From S5-A14a sp050908895 (GTDB lineage: Bacteria; Bacillota; Clostridia; Peptostreptococcales; Anaerovoracaceae): 64,000 bases of DNA. Every line of letters starts with the position of its first letter. Position 1 is the first letter of the stretch. The notes beneath the pieces are model-generated. The model made no database searches and had not been told where the DNA came from. It saw only the letters and a list, made by a program, of their open reading frames with translations. The stretch spans positions 310,001 to 374,000 of the forward strand of contig CP171222.1 in the NCBI GenBank assembly GCA_050908895.1, given 5' to 3'. Made by a program: the position numbers and the translations under genes. Shown one piece after another: positions 54,398-62,870 of the stretch.

Positions 54398-55357
54398 ATG
54401 GATTCAGTGATGTCATCGGTAGGGAGTGTATTACCACTTTTTTTGGTAATTGGAGTAGGATATTTCCTGTATGATAGGAAATGGGTTGGAGAACATTTTT
54501 CAGAGGATATTTCCAAGATAATACTGAAAATTTCGCTTCCATGTGCAACTTTTCTCTCTGTACTGAAATATCTGGATTTGTCAGCATTGGGTGACATCGG
54601 CAAAGGAGCCATCTATTATACTATTTCGCTGGTATTAGGTTATTTTGTTGCTATTGCAATGGCTTACGGCATTAAAATCGGCAAGAACAAAAGAGCTCTC
54701 TTCGTCAATGCAATTGTTAACACCAATGCTGTTTTCATTGGTATGCCCCTTCAAATTGCTATTTTCGGGATGGAAAGTTTCAGGCAATATCTAGTGGTCT
54801 ATGTGATAAGTACTATATCAATTTGGTGTGTAGGGGCCGTTTACATCTCCCTCTATGCTCCGAAAGATGGAGAAATAGCTACCAAGAGTGGGTTTTCATG
54901 GAAAAGGCTGTTCCCCGCGCCAATGATAGGCTTCCTTCTTGGGATAGCAGCTCTTTTGCTTGGAGTCAATATTCCCGAGTTTGCAAACAACACATTGACA
55001 TATCTAGCAAATATGGTATCACCTCTGTCGCTAATCTACATAGGTGTGATGCTCTGCAAAGTAGGAATCAAACATATTAGAATCGGTTGGGATGTGCTTA
55101 TGGTGCTTGTTGGAAGATTCATGATTTTTCCTGCAATTACCCTCGCATTATTTGTTGTTTTTAAGGGGATTATCGGCAGTGTGGATGATATAATGTACAA
55201 AACAATTGTCCTTCAGGCTTTCACGCCAACACTGAGTGTCCTACCTATGCTGGCAAATGAGTCAAAGAGTGATGTAAAATACGCAACAACTGTTGTTACG
55301 ATAACTACTCTATTGTTTGCAGCGATTATTCCTTTTGTTGTAATTCTTCTTAAATAG
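54398..55357 (+). CDS. AEC-family (auxin efflux carrier-like) transporter
   Basis: 319 residues, about 9-10 membrane segments in two halves of five, as in the AEC family. PLFLVIGVGYFLYDRKWVGE opens the protein, NAIVNTNAVFIGMPLQIAIFG carries the family asparagines, and AFTPTLSVLPMLANESKSDVKYA closes it. AEC members move malate, malonate or related carboxylates. The frame is open 78 bases upstream. ATG 54398 has AAGGAAAGGA at a long 15 nt, so ATG 54410 is also possible. It is the first gene after the second cobalamin riboswitch. GC-rich GGCCGCC / GGTGGCC (54305-54325) could form another hairpin in the leader. Confidence 0.85.
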   Translation: MDSVMSSVGSVLPLFLVIGVGYFLYDRKWVGEHFSEDISKIILKISLPCATFLSVLKYLDLSALGDIGKGAIYYTISLVLGYFVAIAMAYGIKIGKNKRALFVNAIVNTNAVFIGMPLQIAIFGMESFRQYLVVYVISTISIWCVGAVYISLYAPKDGEIATKSGFSWKRLFPAPMIGFLLGIAALLLGVNIPEFANNTLTYLANMVSPLSLIYIGVMLCKVGIKHIRIGWDVLMVLVGRFMIFPAITLALFVVFKGIIGSVDDIMYKTIVLQAFTPTLSVLPMLANESKSDVKYATTVVTITTLLFAAIIPFVVILLK

Positions 55358-55814
55358 TAGAGGAAGCAGGTGCACTGGTACCTTCTTTTTCGACCTGCTC
55401 CCTGTGAACATCTTCAAGTTTGTATAGACGATAAATACGGTTGATGATATGAGTCAGTAGTATAATAAAAAATGGAAGACCACGCCATATAGAGTCCCTA
55501 GGAACAACAAAAAGTAGTATAACACAAAGTATTATTAACAAGAGAAGAACAGCAGATATAAATTTGTTGCTATAATCCAATGAATTCATATGCGCTTTGG
55601 ATGCTTTTGGATTGATAAATACTAATCCGACAATAAGATAAATAACTATTACAGCTAAAGGAGCAAGTAGAGAGCCCGATTTTGTCATGATAAGAAGCGT
55701 TATAACCAATGCTGGTAGAAGTGATGCCATTGTCACCATTTCCGCTACTAAATATTTTTTTCGCATAGCAAATAACTCTTGCTCCGGCATTCCAAATAAA
55801 TATTTCTGTTCCAT
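55350..55814 (-). CDS. Small membrane protein of unknown function
   Basis: 154 residues. Four hydrophobic segments appear (about 27-47, 48-68, 86-106, 111-128), followed by a charged tail. The stop codon overlaps the end of the convergent AEC gene by 8 bases. GGAGGTAG precedes the ATG with proper spacing. No family is recognised. Confidence 0.7.
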   Translation of the reverse strand: MEQKYLFGMPEQELFAMRKKYLVAEMVTMASLLPALVITLLIMTKSGSLLAPLAVIVIYLIVGLVFINPKASKAHMNSLDYSNKFISAVLLLLIILCVILLFVVPRDSIWRGLPFFIILLTHIINRIYRLYKLEDVHREQVEKEGTSAPASSTI

Positions 55815-55994
55815 AGCCTACCTCCAATGATTTACAAAGAAAATAAAAAGTTAAAATATTTGATTGTTGATATAATTATACACAAAAAAACGATATAGCA
55901 AATAGAAAATGCATAAATAAAACTTCAAATTGATGTGACCCCCAAAAGTTAGACTTTTATTGCGTAACAGATATTAGAATCTGTTACGCAATTT

Positions 55995-56813
55995 TTATGC
56001 AGCTAAGAGACTAAGTCTGTATTGCACAGGACTCATCCATCCTAGTTTTTCTTTTATTCTTTGCTCGTTGTAATACTTAATGTATCGTTCAATTTCTGAC
56101 TTTAATTCTTCATAACTATAGTAAACTACACCATGATAGATTTCCTGTTTAAGCAGACCAAAGAAGTTCTCCATAACAGAGTTGTCATGGCAGTTTCCTT
56201 TGCGTGACATACTTTGGAAAATTCTTTCTTCATTAAGACGACGCGAGTATGCCTTCATCTGATATGCCCAACCTTGATCTGAGTGGAATGTTCTTCGATA
56301 TGGACAATCAGAGGTTATTGCAATTGCCTGTTCTAATGCATCCATAATATTTTTAGCTGATGGTTGCCTCGCTATTCCAAAGCTTATAATTTCACCATTA
56401 CACATATCCATAAATGGATCTAGATACAGCTTGTGCATGGTCATATGACCTTTCATATCAATCTCATAATACTTAAACTCTGTAGTATCCGTAGTAATCT
56501 TCTGATGAGGAATATGCGTGTTAAATCGTCTCTTTATACGATTAGGAGCAACCGTTCCGACTTTTCCCTTGTATGAGCTGTATTTCCGATTTTTACGAGT
56601 GAATGATGTAACCTGTAAACCTAGTTTCTGCATTATACGTTGTACTTTCTTTTTGTTTACACTGTAGCCTTGATTTCTTAATTCTCCAACCATTCGACGA
56701 TAACCATAATCCTTGTGAGTCACTCTGATTTCAAGAATCTTCTCCTCGATTTCTTTGTCAGGGTTTTCTCTATCAAATCTTTTCTGCCAGTACATATATG
56801 TTGCCTTAGGCAT
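55995..56813 (-). CDS. IS3-family transposase OrfB (DDE integrase)
   Basis: 272 residues from ATG 56813. The DDE catalytic core is readable: first Asp in KITTDTTEFKYYEID, second in RTFHSDQGWAYQMK, Glu in CHDNSVMENFFGLLKQEIYH. The frame continues upstream as EFKLKDLLSYAG into the end of orfA in the -1 frame. So production by frameshifting or by coupling from orfA is likely, and the functional N-terminus is probably longer. Confidence 0.92.
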   Translation of the reverse strand: MPKATYMYWQKRFDRENPDKEIEEKILEIRVTHKDYGYRRMVGELRNQGYSVNKKKVQRIMQKLGLQVTSFTRKNRKYSSYKGKVGTVAPNRIKRRFNTHIPHQKITTDTTEFKYYEIDMKGHMTMHKLYLDPFMDMCNGEIISFGIARQPSAKNIMDALEQAIAITSDCPYRRTFHSDQGWAYQMKAYSRRLNEERIFQSMSRKGNCHDNSVMENFFGLLKQEIYHGVVYYSYEELKSEIERYIKYYNEQRIKEKLGWMSPVQYRLSLLAA

Positions 56814-56836
56814 GCCTGCATAAGAGAGAAGGTCTT

Positions 56837-57415
56837 TTAGTTTGAATTCTCCTCGGAGGCTGTTGATGACGAGCGCCGTTCTCTCATTTTTGCCTCGTCC
56901 TCTAAACGCAGCCTCCTCAGTTCTTTTAAAAAGGCATTCTCAATTCTTAGCTTAAGCAGTTCATCCTCTAATTCTTTTACGTGTTCGGCACTGGTGTCGA
57001 CAACGCTGTTTTCTTGAGTTATTGGTTTGTTATCTATCTTAGGTTTATCCAATGTTTTCTTTCTACCTTTCTTGCGAGGTCTCAAAGCATCAGGACCTGC
57101 AACACGAAAGCGATTAACCCAGTTAGTAATCATACTTGGATTTGTTATACTTTCTTGAATCGCCAAGTCTTGATATGAAATCTCACTTGATAGATATGAT
57201 TCTACAACAGAAATCTTCTTTTCGAAAGAGTATTTTGTTTGCTTACGAGAACGCTTTAATCCTTCATCACCGAACGCTTTGTATGCATTAATCCATTTGC
57301 GTAGCTGAGAGTCAGAACCTAATCCATATTTTTTAGAAAGATATGGCGTTCCTCCTTTACAATCCAAATATTCTAAAACAACTTTCTTCTTGAATTCAAA
57401 ATTATATTTTGCCAT
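56837..57415 (-). CDS. IS3-family transposase OrfA (helix-turn-helix)
   Basis: 192 residues. Two HTH units recur (FKKKVVLEYLDCKGGTPYLSKKYG and FEKKISVVESYLSSEISYQDLA), followed by a leucine-zipper-like coiled coil (HVKELEDELLKLRIENAFLKEL) typical of IS150-type OrfA. Start ATG 57415 has GGGAGG upstream; the frame beyond is IS end sequence. Confidence 0.9.
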   Translation of the reverse strand: MAKYNFEFKKKVVLEYLDCKGGTPYLSKKYGLGSDSQLRKWINAYKAFGDEGLKRSRKQTKYSFEKKISVVESYLSSEISYQDLAIQESITNPSMITNWVNRFRVAGPDALRPRKKGRKKTLDKPKIDNKPITQENSVVDTSAEHVKELEDELLKLRIENAFLKELRRLRLEDEAKMRERRSSSTASEENSN

Positions 57416-57541
57416 AAAAATACCGACCTCCCAATCGTTAGATTTTGGTCTAACTTTTGGGGGTCGGTACAAATCATAGCACTTTTTTATTAATTGTAAA
57501 TAAGTTCGAAAATAAAGACACAAATATTTTTACCAAAAGTC

Positions 57542-57569
57542 TTTACACAAAAAATAAAGGTGTTATAAT
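57542..57569 (+). promoter_or_regulatory. Promoter of hbd
   Basis: TTTACA, 16 bp, and a perfect TATAAT with an upstream TG (extended -10). It lies outside the IS right end, so hbd is expressed from its own promoter. Confidence 0.6.
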
Positions 57570-57659
57570 AGGATGTAGTCGGGTTAATTTTTTAACAACG
57601 AATACAACCCATCAAATTAAATCAAATAAATATTTATAAAAATTAGGAGGGCATCAGTT

Positions 57660-58508
57660 ATGAAAAAGGTTGGAGTTCTGGGAACAGGCACAATGGGTGC
57701 TGGAATCATTCAGGTTTTGGCACAGAACGGTTATGATGTATATCTAAGAGCAAGAAGAGAAACTTCTGTGGAAAAAGGAATAGCTACAGTTGAAAAGAAC
57801 CTTGACAGACTTGTTAAGAAAGAAAAAATTACAGAAGATGATAAGAAAGATATCATGAGCAGGGTACATGGCTCAACAGATATTGCAATCGTTAAAGACG
57901 TAGACCTTATTATTGAAGCGGCTACTGAAGATATGGAAGCTAAGAAAGCTCTATTTGCTGAACTTGATGAACTTGTTGGTCCTGAAACTATTTTGGCAAC
58001 CAATACATCTTCCCTATCCATCACTGAGATTGCAGCAGCAACTAAGAGACCGGATAAGGTTATCGGCATGCACTTCTTCAACCCGGTTCCGATGATGAAA
58101 CTAGTTGAGATTATAGAAGGTATCGCTACATCGGCTGAAACAAAGGCAAAAGTAGTTGAGCTATCTGAAAAACTTGGAAAGACTCCTGTAGAAGTTGCTG
58201 AAGCTCCGGGATTTGTGGTTAACAGGATACTAATTCCAATGATTAACGAAGCTTGCGGCATTCTTGCTGATGGCGTTGCTGATGCTAAGGGTATTGATGC
58301 AGCTATGAAGCTTGGTGCTAACCATCCAATGGGACCTCTAGAATTAGGAGACCTAATTGGCCTTGACGTGTGCCTTGCGATAATGAACGTACTTTACGAA
58401 GAATACGGAGATCCTAAGTACAGAGCTAATGTTCTTCTAAAGAAAATGGTTCGTGGTGGAAAGCTGGGAAGAAAGACCGGCGAAGGCTTCTACGACTACA
58501 GCAAATAA
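57660..58508 (+). CDS. hbd: 3-hydroxybutyryl-CoA dehydrogenase
   Basis: 282 residues, standard. The Rossmann motif is VGVLGTGTMGAGIIQVLAQ, and the catalytic His and Glu are in GMHFFNPVPMMKLVEII; EAPGFVVNRILIPMINEA follows. It reduces acetoacetyl-CoA to 3-hydroxybutyryl-CoA with NAD(P)H in butyrate formation. The usual partners thl, crt, bcd and etfAB are absent around it, so this copy is separate. AGGAGGGC precedes the ATG. Confidence 0.95.
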   Translation: MKKVGVLGTGTMGAGIIQVLAQNGYDVYLRARRETSVEKGIATVEKNLDRLVKKEKITEDDKKDIMSRVHGSTDIAIVKDVDLIIEAATEDMEAKKALFAELDELVGPETILATNTSSLSITEIAAATKRPDKVIGMHFFNPVPMMKLVEIIEGIATSAETKAKVVELSEKLGKTPVEVAEAPGFVVNRILIPMINEACGILADGVADAKGIDAAMKLGANHPMGPLELGDLIGLDVCLAIMNVLYEEYGDPKYRANVLLKKMVRGGKLGRKTGEGFYDYSK

Positions 58509-58553
58509 ACAATCAATTAAATCCATCGTAAAATTAAGTTAAATCTGACAAAA

Positions 58554-58598
58554 GAGTTGACTCTCATAGTATATATGGGAGTTCAGCTCTTTTTTTCT
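58554..58598 (+). terminator. Terminator after hbd
   Basis: AGAGTTGACTCTCATA / TATGGGAGTTCAGCTCT, an imperfect stem of about 15 bp with one bulge, followed by T7. Confidence 0.8.
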
Positions 58599-58671
58599 TT
58601 ACAAGATAATGAAAAACATATAAACTTAATATGTATATAAAACTAATAGAAGTATAAGGTGAAATATAAAA

Positions 58672-59901
58672 ATGACACAAGATAAATTAATAGAAACATT
58701 AGAAGAGACCCCTCAGTCTGTTGATGAGATAGATTTGCAAGATGAGCAGAAAAATTTAGATAAGACAAAGCATGAAAATATAGAAGAACGTCCGGTAGTA
58801 GAAGGTATCTTAGATTTGGCGGAAGGTGGATTTGGATTTCTCAGATTTAATAATTTTCTAACTAGTGATAAGGATGTATATGTATCACCAACTCAAATTA
58901 GAAGATTTAATCTAAAGACAGGAGATTTGATTAAAGGAATATCAAGGCTACCAAATCAGGGAGAGCGTTTTGGGGCGCTTCTTTATGTTAATGAAGTGAA
59001 TGGCATACCGCCAATTGAGGCGAAAAAGAGACCTCAGTTTGAGGAACTTACACCGATTTTCCCAAATGAAAGATTGACCCTCGAAAGAGGTTCAAGAGAA
59101 CTTTCTATGAGATTAATAGATTTAATTGCCCCGATAGGAAAAGGTCAAAGAGGTATGATTGCGGCTCCTCCAAAGGCTGGGAAAACTTCACTTTTAAAGC
59201 AGGTTGCACGATCCATAGAAGAAAATTATCCCGAAGTTGAGATGATTGTTCTTTTGATAGGTGAAAGACCGGAAGAAGTTACAGATATGAAGAGATCTCT
59301 AAAAAGCGGAGAAGTAATTTATTCAACCTTCGATGAGCTCCCTTCTCACCATGTAAAGGTGGCTACAATGGTTCTGGAGAGGGCAAAACGCCTTGTAGAA
59401 CATGGAAGAGATGTAGTAGTGCTTTTAGATAGCATAACACGACTTACAAGAGCGAATAACTTAGTAATCCCAAGCTCAGGGAGAACTTTATCCGGAGGAC
59501 TTGATCCTGCGGCGCTTCATTTTCCGAAGAGATTTTTCGGCGCAGCAAGGAACATGGAAGAAGGTGGAAGTTTGACGGTGCTTGCAACGGCTTTAATTGA
59601 GACCGGCAGCCGTATGGATGACATGATTTTCGAGGAGTTTAAGGGAACTGGTAATATGGAGCTTAAGCTTGACAGAAAGTTACAAGAAAAACGCATTTTC
59701 CCTGCAATAGACTTGAATCAATCAGGTACAAGAAGGGAAGATTTACTTATAAATCGAGAAGAACTTGAGGCGGTTTGGCTTATGAGAAAAGCGATGAATG
59801 CCCCGGGGACTAAAGATGTTACCGAAACGATTATTGAGAGTCTGGCACAAACTAAGGATAATAAAAGTTTTATTCAGGCCATACGTATTATTTTAGAATA
59901 G
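58672..59901 (+). CDS. rho: Transcription termination factor Rho
   Basis: 409 residues. The RNA-binding cold-shock-like domain is LDLAEGGFGFLRF followed by YVSPTQIRRFNLKTGD. Walker A reads APPKAGKTS, Walker B VVVLLDSITR, and the R-loop/Q-loop region is GALDP-like SGGLDPAALHFPKRFFGAARN. The N-terminal helical domain is short and acidic (residues 1-45). It is the hexameric helicase that ends transcription. AAGGTG precedes the ATG. In many Clostridia it neighbours rpmE, DUF1385, prmC and prfA. Confidence 0.96.
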   Translation: MTQDKLIETLEETPQSVDEIDLQDEQKNLDKTKHENIEERPVVEGILDLAEGGFGFLRFNNFLTSDKDVYVSPTQIRRFNLKTGDLIKGISRLPNQGERFGALLYVNEVNGIPPIEAKKRPQFEELTPIFPNERLTLERGSRELSMRLIDLIAPIGKGQRGMIAAPPKAGKTSLLKQVARSIEENYPEVEMIVLLIGERPEEVTDMKRSLKSGEVIYSTFDELPSHHVKVATMVLERAKRLVEHGRDVVVLLDSITRLTRANNLVIPSSGRTLSGGLDPAALHFPKRFFGAARNMEEGGSLTVLATALIETGSRMDDMIFEEFKGTGNMELKLDRKLQEKRIFPAIDLNQSGTRREDLLINREELEAVWLMRKAMNAPGTKDVTETIIESLAQTKDNKSFIQAIRIILE

Positions 59902-59969
59902 ATAGGAATTATATGTTACACATGTTTAGCAACGCGTAAAACTGTGGACATATTGATAATAGGAGAAAG

Positions 59970-61040
59970 ATGGATTCAGAAAAAATATTTTTAAAAGATG
60001 CATGCCCTACATCTATCGGAGGTCAAGCTGTTATGGAAGGCATAATGATGAGAGGACCCAGCAAGATTGCCCTTGCTGTTAGAATAGGGGATAATTCTAT
60101 TAGACTCAAGACAAAGGCTGCACCCAGAGCAAGCAAGTGGAACAAAATACCCATAATCCGTGGTGTAATTGCTTTCTGGCAGTCTATGGTCGAAGGAACT
60201 AAGACCCTTATGGATTCAGCAAACATACTTGAGGAAGCGGGTCTGCTTGAAGAGGGTGAATCAAAAAATTCCATCGGAGATAGATTTGAGGCCAAATTAA
60301 AAAGTAAATTTGGAGATAAAGCTGCGTGGAATATTTTGTTATACATATCTGTTGTATTTGCGATAATTCTCAGTGTAGGTATATTTGTGTTGCTACCAAC
60401 TTGGGCTATGGGGCTGTTATCGGGGACTATAAAAAGCAAAGTGCTTTTAAGTTTTCTTGAAGGGATTTTCAGGCTGATTCTGTTTCTTGCATACATAGTA
60501 GTTATAAGCAAGCTAGAAGAAATTAAGAGAGTTTTTCAGTATCATGGGGCTGAGCATAAGACTATTCATTGTTTTGAGCACGGAGACGAGAAGGCTTTGT
60601 CGGCTGAACATGCACAGGAGTATTATAGGCTTCATCCAAGGTGTGGAACGAGCTTTCTTGTATTTGTGATGATTATAACCCTCCTGCTATTTCCGTTATT
60701 TGGATGGCCGGGAATATTTATGCGAATTTTGAGCAGAGTGATTATGATACCCATGGTTGCAGGAATTTCTTACGAAGCTTTAAAATGGGCAGGAAGAAGC
60801 AATTCTAAACTAGTTAGAATTTTGAGTATGCCGGGAATATATATGCAGAAAATAACAACTAAAGAGCCTGATCTGTCGATGCTTCAGGTTGCAGTTGTTG
60901 CTATGAAAGCTGTTTTGCCATCGGAGAATGACAAGCCATGCTTAGATGTGATAGTTGATAACGAGGGTAACTTGAAAGAAATAGATAATAATATGATTTT
61001 TGAATTGAAGGGGGATTTTGTCGATGACAATGCCAGTTAA
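59970..61040 (+). CDS. DUF1385 membrane protein (YqhQ-like)
   Basis: 356 residues. The N-terminus SIGGQAVMEGIMMRGPSKIA is the DUF1385 signature, and YHGAEHKTIHCFEHGDE and HPRCGTSFLVFVMIITLL hold the conserved His and Cys residues. About five membrane segments. Its function is unknown, but the gene is very often placed before prmC. ATG 59970 has AGGAG. Confidence 0.9.
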   Translation: MDSEKIFLKDACPTSIGGQAVMEGIMMRGPSKIALAVRIGDNSIRLKTKAAPRASKWNKIPIIRGVIAFWQSMVEGTKTLMDSANILEEAGLLEEGESKNSIGDRFEAKLKSKFGDKAAWNILLYISVVFAIILSVGIFVLLPTWAMGLLSGTIKSKVLLSFLEGIFRLILFLAYIVVISKLEEIKRVFQYHGAEHKTIHCFEHGDEKALSAEHAQEYYRLHPRCGTSFLVFVMIITLLLFPLFGWPGIFMRILSRVIMIPMVAGISYEALKWAGRSNSKLVRILSMPGIYMQKITTKEPDLSMLQVAVVAMKAVLPSENDKPCLDVIVDNEGNLKEIDNNMIFELKGDFVDDNAS

Positions 61041-61884
61041 GGAGCTGCTTCTTTTAGGCGAGAAACGACTTGTGGATGCAGGGCTTGCTAATGGGAAAAA
61101 TGAAAGCAGAGATTTATATTGCTTTAGATTTGGACTGAGCCGGAGAGACTTTCTAATGGAATGGCAGAAATCAAGAGAGTATGATGATTGTGAGGCATAC
61201 TTCTCGTTGCTAGATAGGAGAGCTAGCGGAGAACCCCTCCAATATATTATTGGAAAGCAAAATTTTTATGGTTATGATATACATGTGGAACCGGGAGTTC
61301 TTATACCGAGGCTGGATTCTGAGACTGTAGTGGAGAAAGCTTTGGAGGTCATCCGGGGAAATAAGTACAAGACAGTTTTAGATCTTTGCACAGGCAGCGG
61401 TGCCCTTGGAATTGCTATTGCAAAAGAGGCAAAAGGAGTTAAGGTTACCCTATCGGATAAATCACCTGTTGCCGTTAAGATAGCTAAAAAGAATGTGGCG
61501 AACCAAGGTCTTGATAAGGACTGCAAGGTCGTAGAGGGAAATCTTTTCGAACCTTTTAAGGGTATGTTTGGAACTCAAAAATTTGATGTGATTATATCAA
61601 ATCCTCCATATATTCCTACAGGAGTTATAAGTACCCTTGATGTTGACGTGAAGAATCATGAACCTATGGAAGCCCTGGATGGCGGGGAAGATGGACTCGA
61701 TTTTTATAAAAAAATAATATCTTCCGCCAAAAACTTTCTTAGGAAAAGAGGGACTATTGTATTTGAAATTGGACATAATCAGGGAGAGAGTGTAAGCACA
61801 TTGTTGAGAGAAGCAGGATTTTCAGAGGTCCTTGTTTATCAGGATATGGCAGGTAAAGACAGAACTGCTTTGGGTAAGCTTTAA
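61024..61884 (+). CDS. prmC: Peptide chain release factor N5-glutamine methyltransferase
   Basis: 286 residues. The SAM-binding motif is VLDLCTGSGALGIAIAKEAKG, and the substrate motif NPPY appears in VIISNPPYIPTGV. It methylates the glutamine of the GGQ motif of release factors, such as RF1 encoded at 44857. The start was set at ATG 61024, 9 nt from AAGGGGG; TTG 61018 is too close. The first 17 bases overlap the DUF1385 gene, so the genes are coupled. Confidence 0.93.
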   Translation: MTMPVKELLLLGEKRLVDAGLANGKNESRDLYCFRFGLSRRDFLMEWQKSREYDDCEAYFSLLDRRASGEPLQYIIGKQNFYGYDIHVEPGVLIPRLDSETVVEKALEVIRGNKYKTVLDLCTGSGALGIAIAKEAKGVKVTLSDKSPVAVKIAKKNVANQGLDKDCKVVEGNLFEPFKGMFGTQKFDVIISNPPYIPTGVISTLDVDVKNHEPMEALDGGEDGLDFYKKIISSAKNFLRKRGTIVFEIGHNQGESVSTLLREAGFSEVLVYQDMAGKDRTALGKL

Positions 61885-61903
61885 AGAAATAAGCAAATAA
61901 GTT

Positions 61904-62704
61904 ATGAAGATGAAAATAGAATGGTTAGTTGAAAGAGAAGGAACAACTCTCGTTTCAACGGTAAAAAAATTCTATAAAGGGAAGAATCAGACAGCTGTAC
62001 TTAGAGTCGGAGTAGAAGACTTCAAGATAATAGATGCCTGTTTTTTTGCTGAAAAAAATAATGAAATTCATGATAAGCACCATTATGATATGCTAAGAGG
62101 AGCAGATGGATATATTCAAGGGAAGAAACAAATTAAGAACCTGCTAAAAGACGAAGAGAATAACGTAGCTATAGAACTATTTTTGCAAGGAATCTCTGCC
62201 CTGGTTCAGGCAGAAACCTATGTTTACAAAGAACGTGGATATGACACGGAAGAAGAATACAACGTATACTGGGATTTCCTCGAGAAAAATGGATGCCGTT
62301 ACTATAGCGAGGAGATGGCATTTATGCGATGCGACGAACTAAAATGGATGGATTATGTTGAAAACCGTTTTCAAGAGCATATTTTGTTCCAAAGGCAGAA
62401 GACCTATGAGATTATTGATAATCCGGAAGAGAATGGCTACAAAATAGTTGCTGTTCTTAAAGATACTTATCACGAAATTTCAATTGATCTCATGTGTGAT
62501 GAGAATTACATCGTCGTTGACGGGGATATTAGTTTTGTAAGAGCTCCCGGAAAAGCGTGCTTTACCAACAGAGAAAACGTAAAGTTTTTTAGGAATAAAT
62601 CTCTCAGGGATATGACAAAATCAGAAATTATTGCGAATTTTGGCGGTAGATGTGGCTGCTATCACGTTGTTGAAATGATTTTAGAAATAAAGAGTGTCAC
62701 TTAG
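61904..62704 (+). CDS. Uncharacterised protein, possibly DUF2889-like
   Basis: 266 residues, no membrane segment or signal peptide. The end RCGCYHVVEMILEI resembles the GCTHL-type C-terminus of DUF2889 proteins, and IISFVRAPGK-type motifs (DISFVRAPGKACFTNRENV) sit before it. Apart from this the protein is not recognised. It starts 20 bases after prmC without a good ribosome binding site, so it may ride on the prmC transcript. Confidence 0.6.
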   Translation: MKMKIEWLVEREGTTLVSTVKKFYKGKNQTAVLRVGVEDFKIIDACFFAEKNNEIHDKHHYDMLRGADGYIQGKKQIKNLLKDEENNVAIELFLQGISALVQAETYVYKERGYDTEEEYNVYWDFLEKNGCRYYSEEMAFMRCDELKWMDYVENRFQEHILFQRQKTYEIIDNPEENGYKIVAVLKDTYHEISIDLMCDENYIVVDGDISFVRAPGKACFTNRENVKFFRNKSLRDMTKSEIIANFGGRCGCYHVVEMILEIKSVT

Positions 62705-62870
62705 GGTTCAAAAAATGTCAGTTTTGACACTGCAAGACCGGACTATTGTCGTATCCGAATCAGGAGATTATTGATAAATCTGTATTGGTTAACCATGGCA
62801 TACTTCTTGCTAAAGGATATTATAAATATTAAGTGTCTATATAATTTTGCATTAAAAGGGAGTAGGATAT
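62705..62870. other. Intergenic stretch before the diaminohexanoate dehydrogenase-like gene
   Basis: 166 bases. TGTCA-N4-TGACA (62714-62727) is a small perfect dyad. A short open stretch, reading SVLVNHGILLAKGYYKY and ending at TAA, looks protein-like but has no start. No strong promoter or terminator is seen. Confidence 0.3.

Larger units (their letters stand above)
55936..57466 (-). mobile_element. IS3-family insertion sequence
   Basis: About 1.5 kb bounded by imperfect terminal inverted repeats. The left end is TGACCCCCAAAAGTTAGAC (55936-55954) and the right end, read inward, CGACCCCCAAAAGTTAGAC (57448-57466). It holds two consecutive reading frames, orfA and orfB, in the usual IS3 layout, both apparently intact. 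A clear target duplication is not visible at the flanks. It lies between a membrane-protein gene and hbd without interrupting either. Confidence 0.92.
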
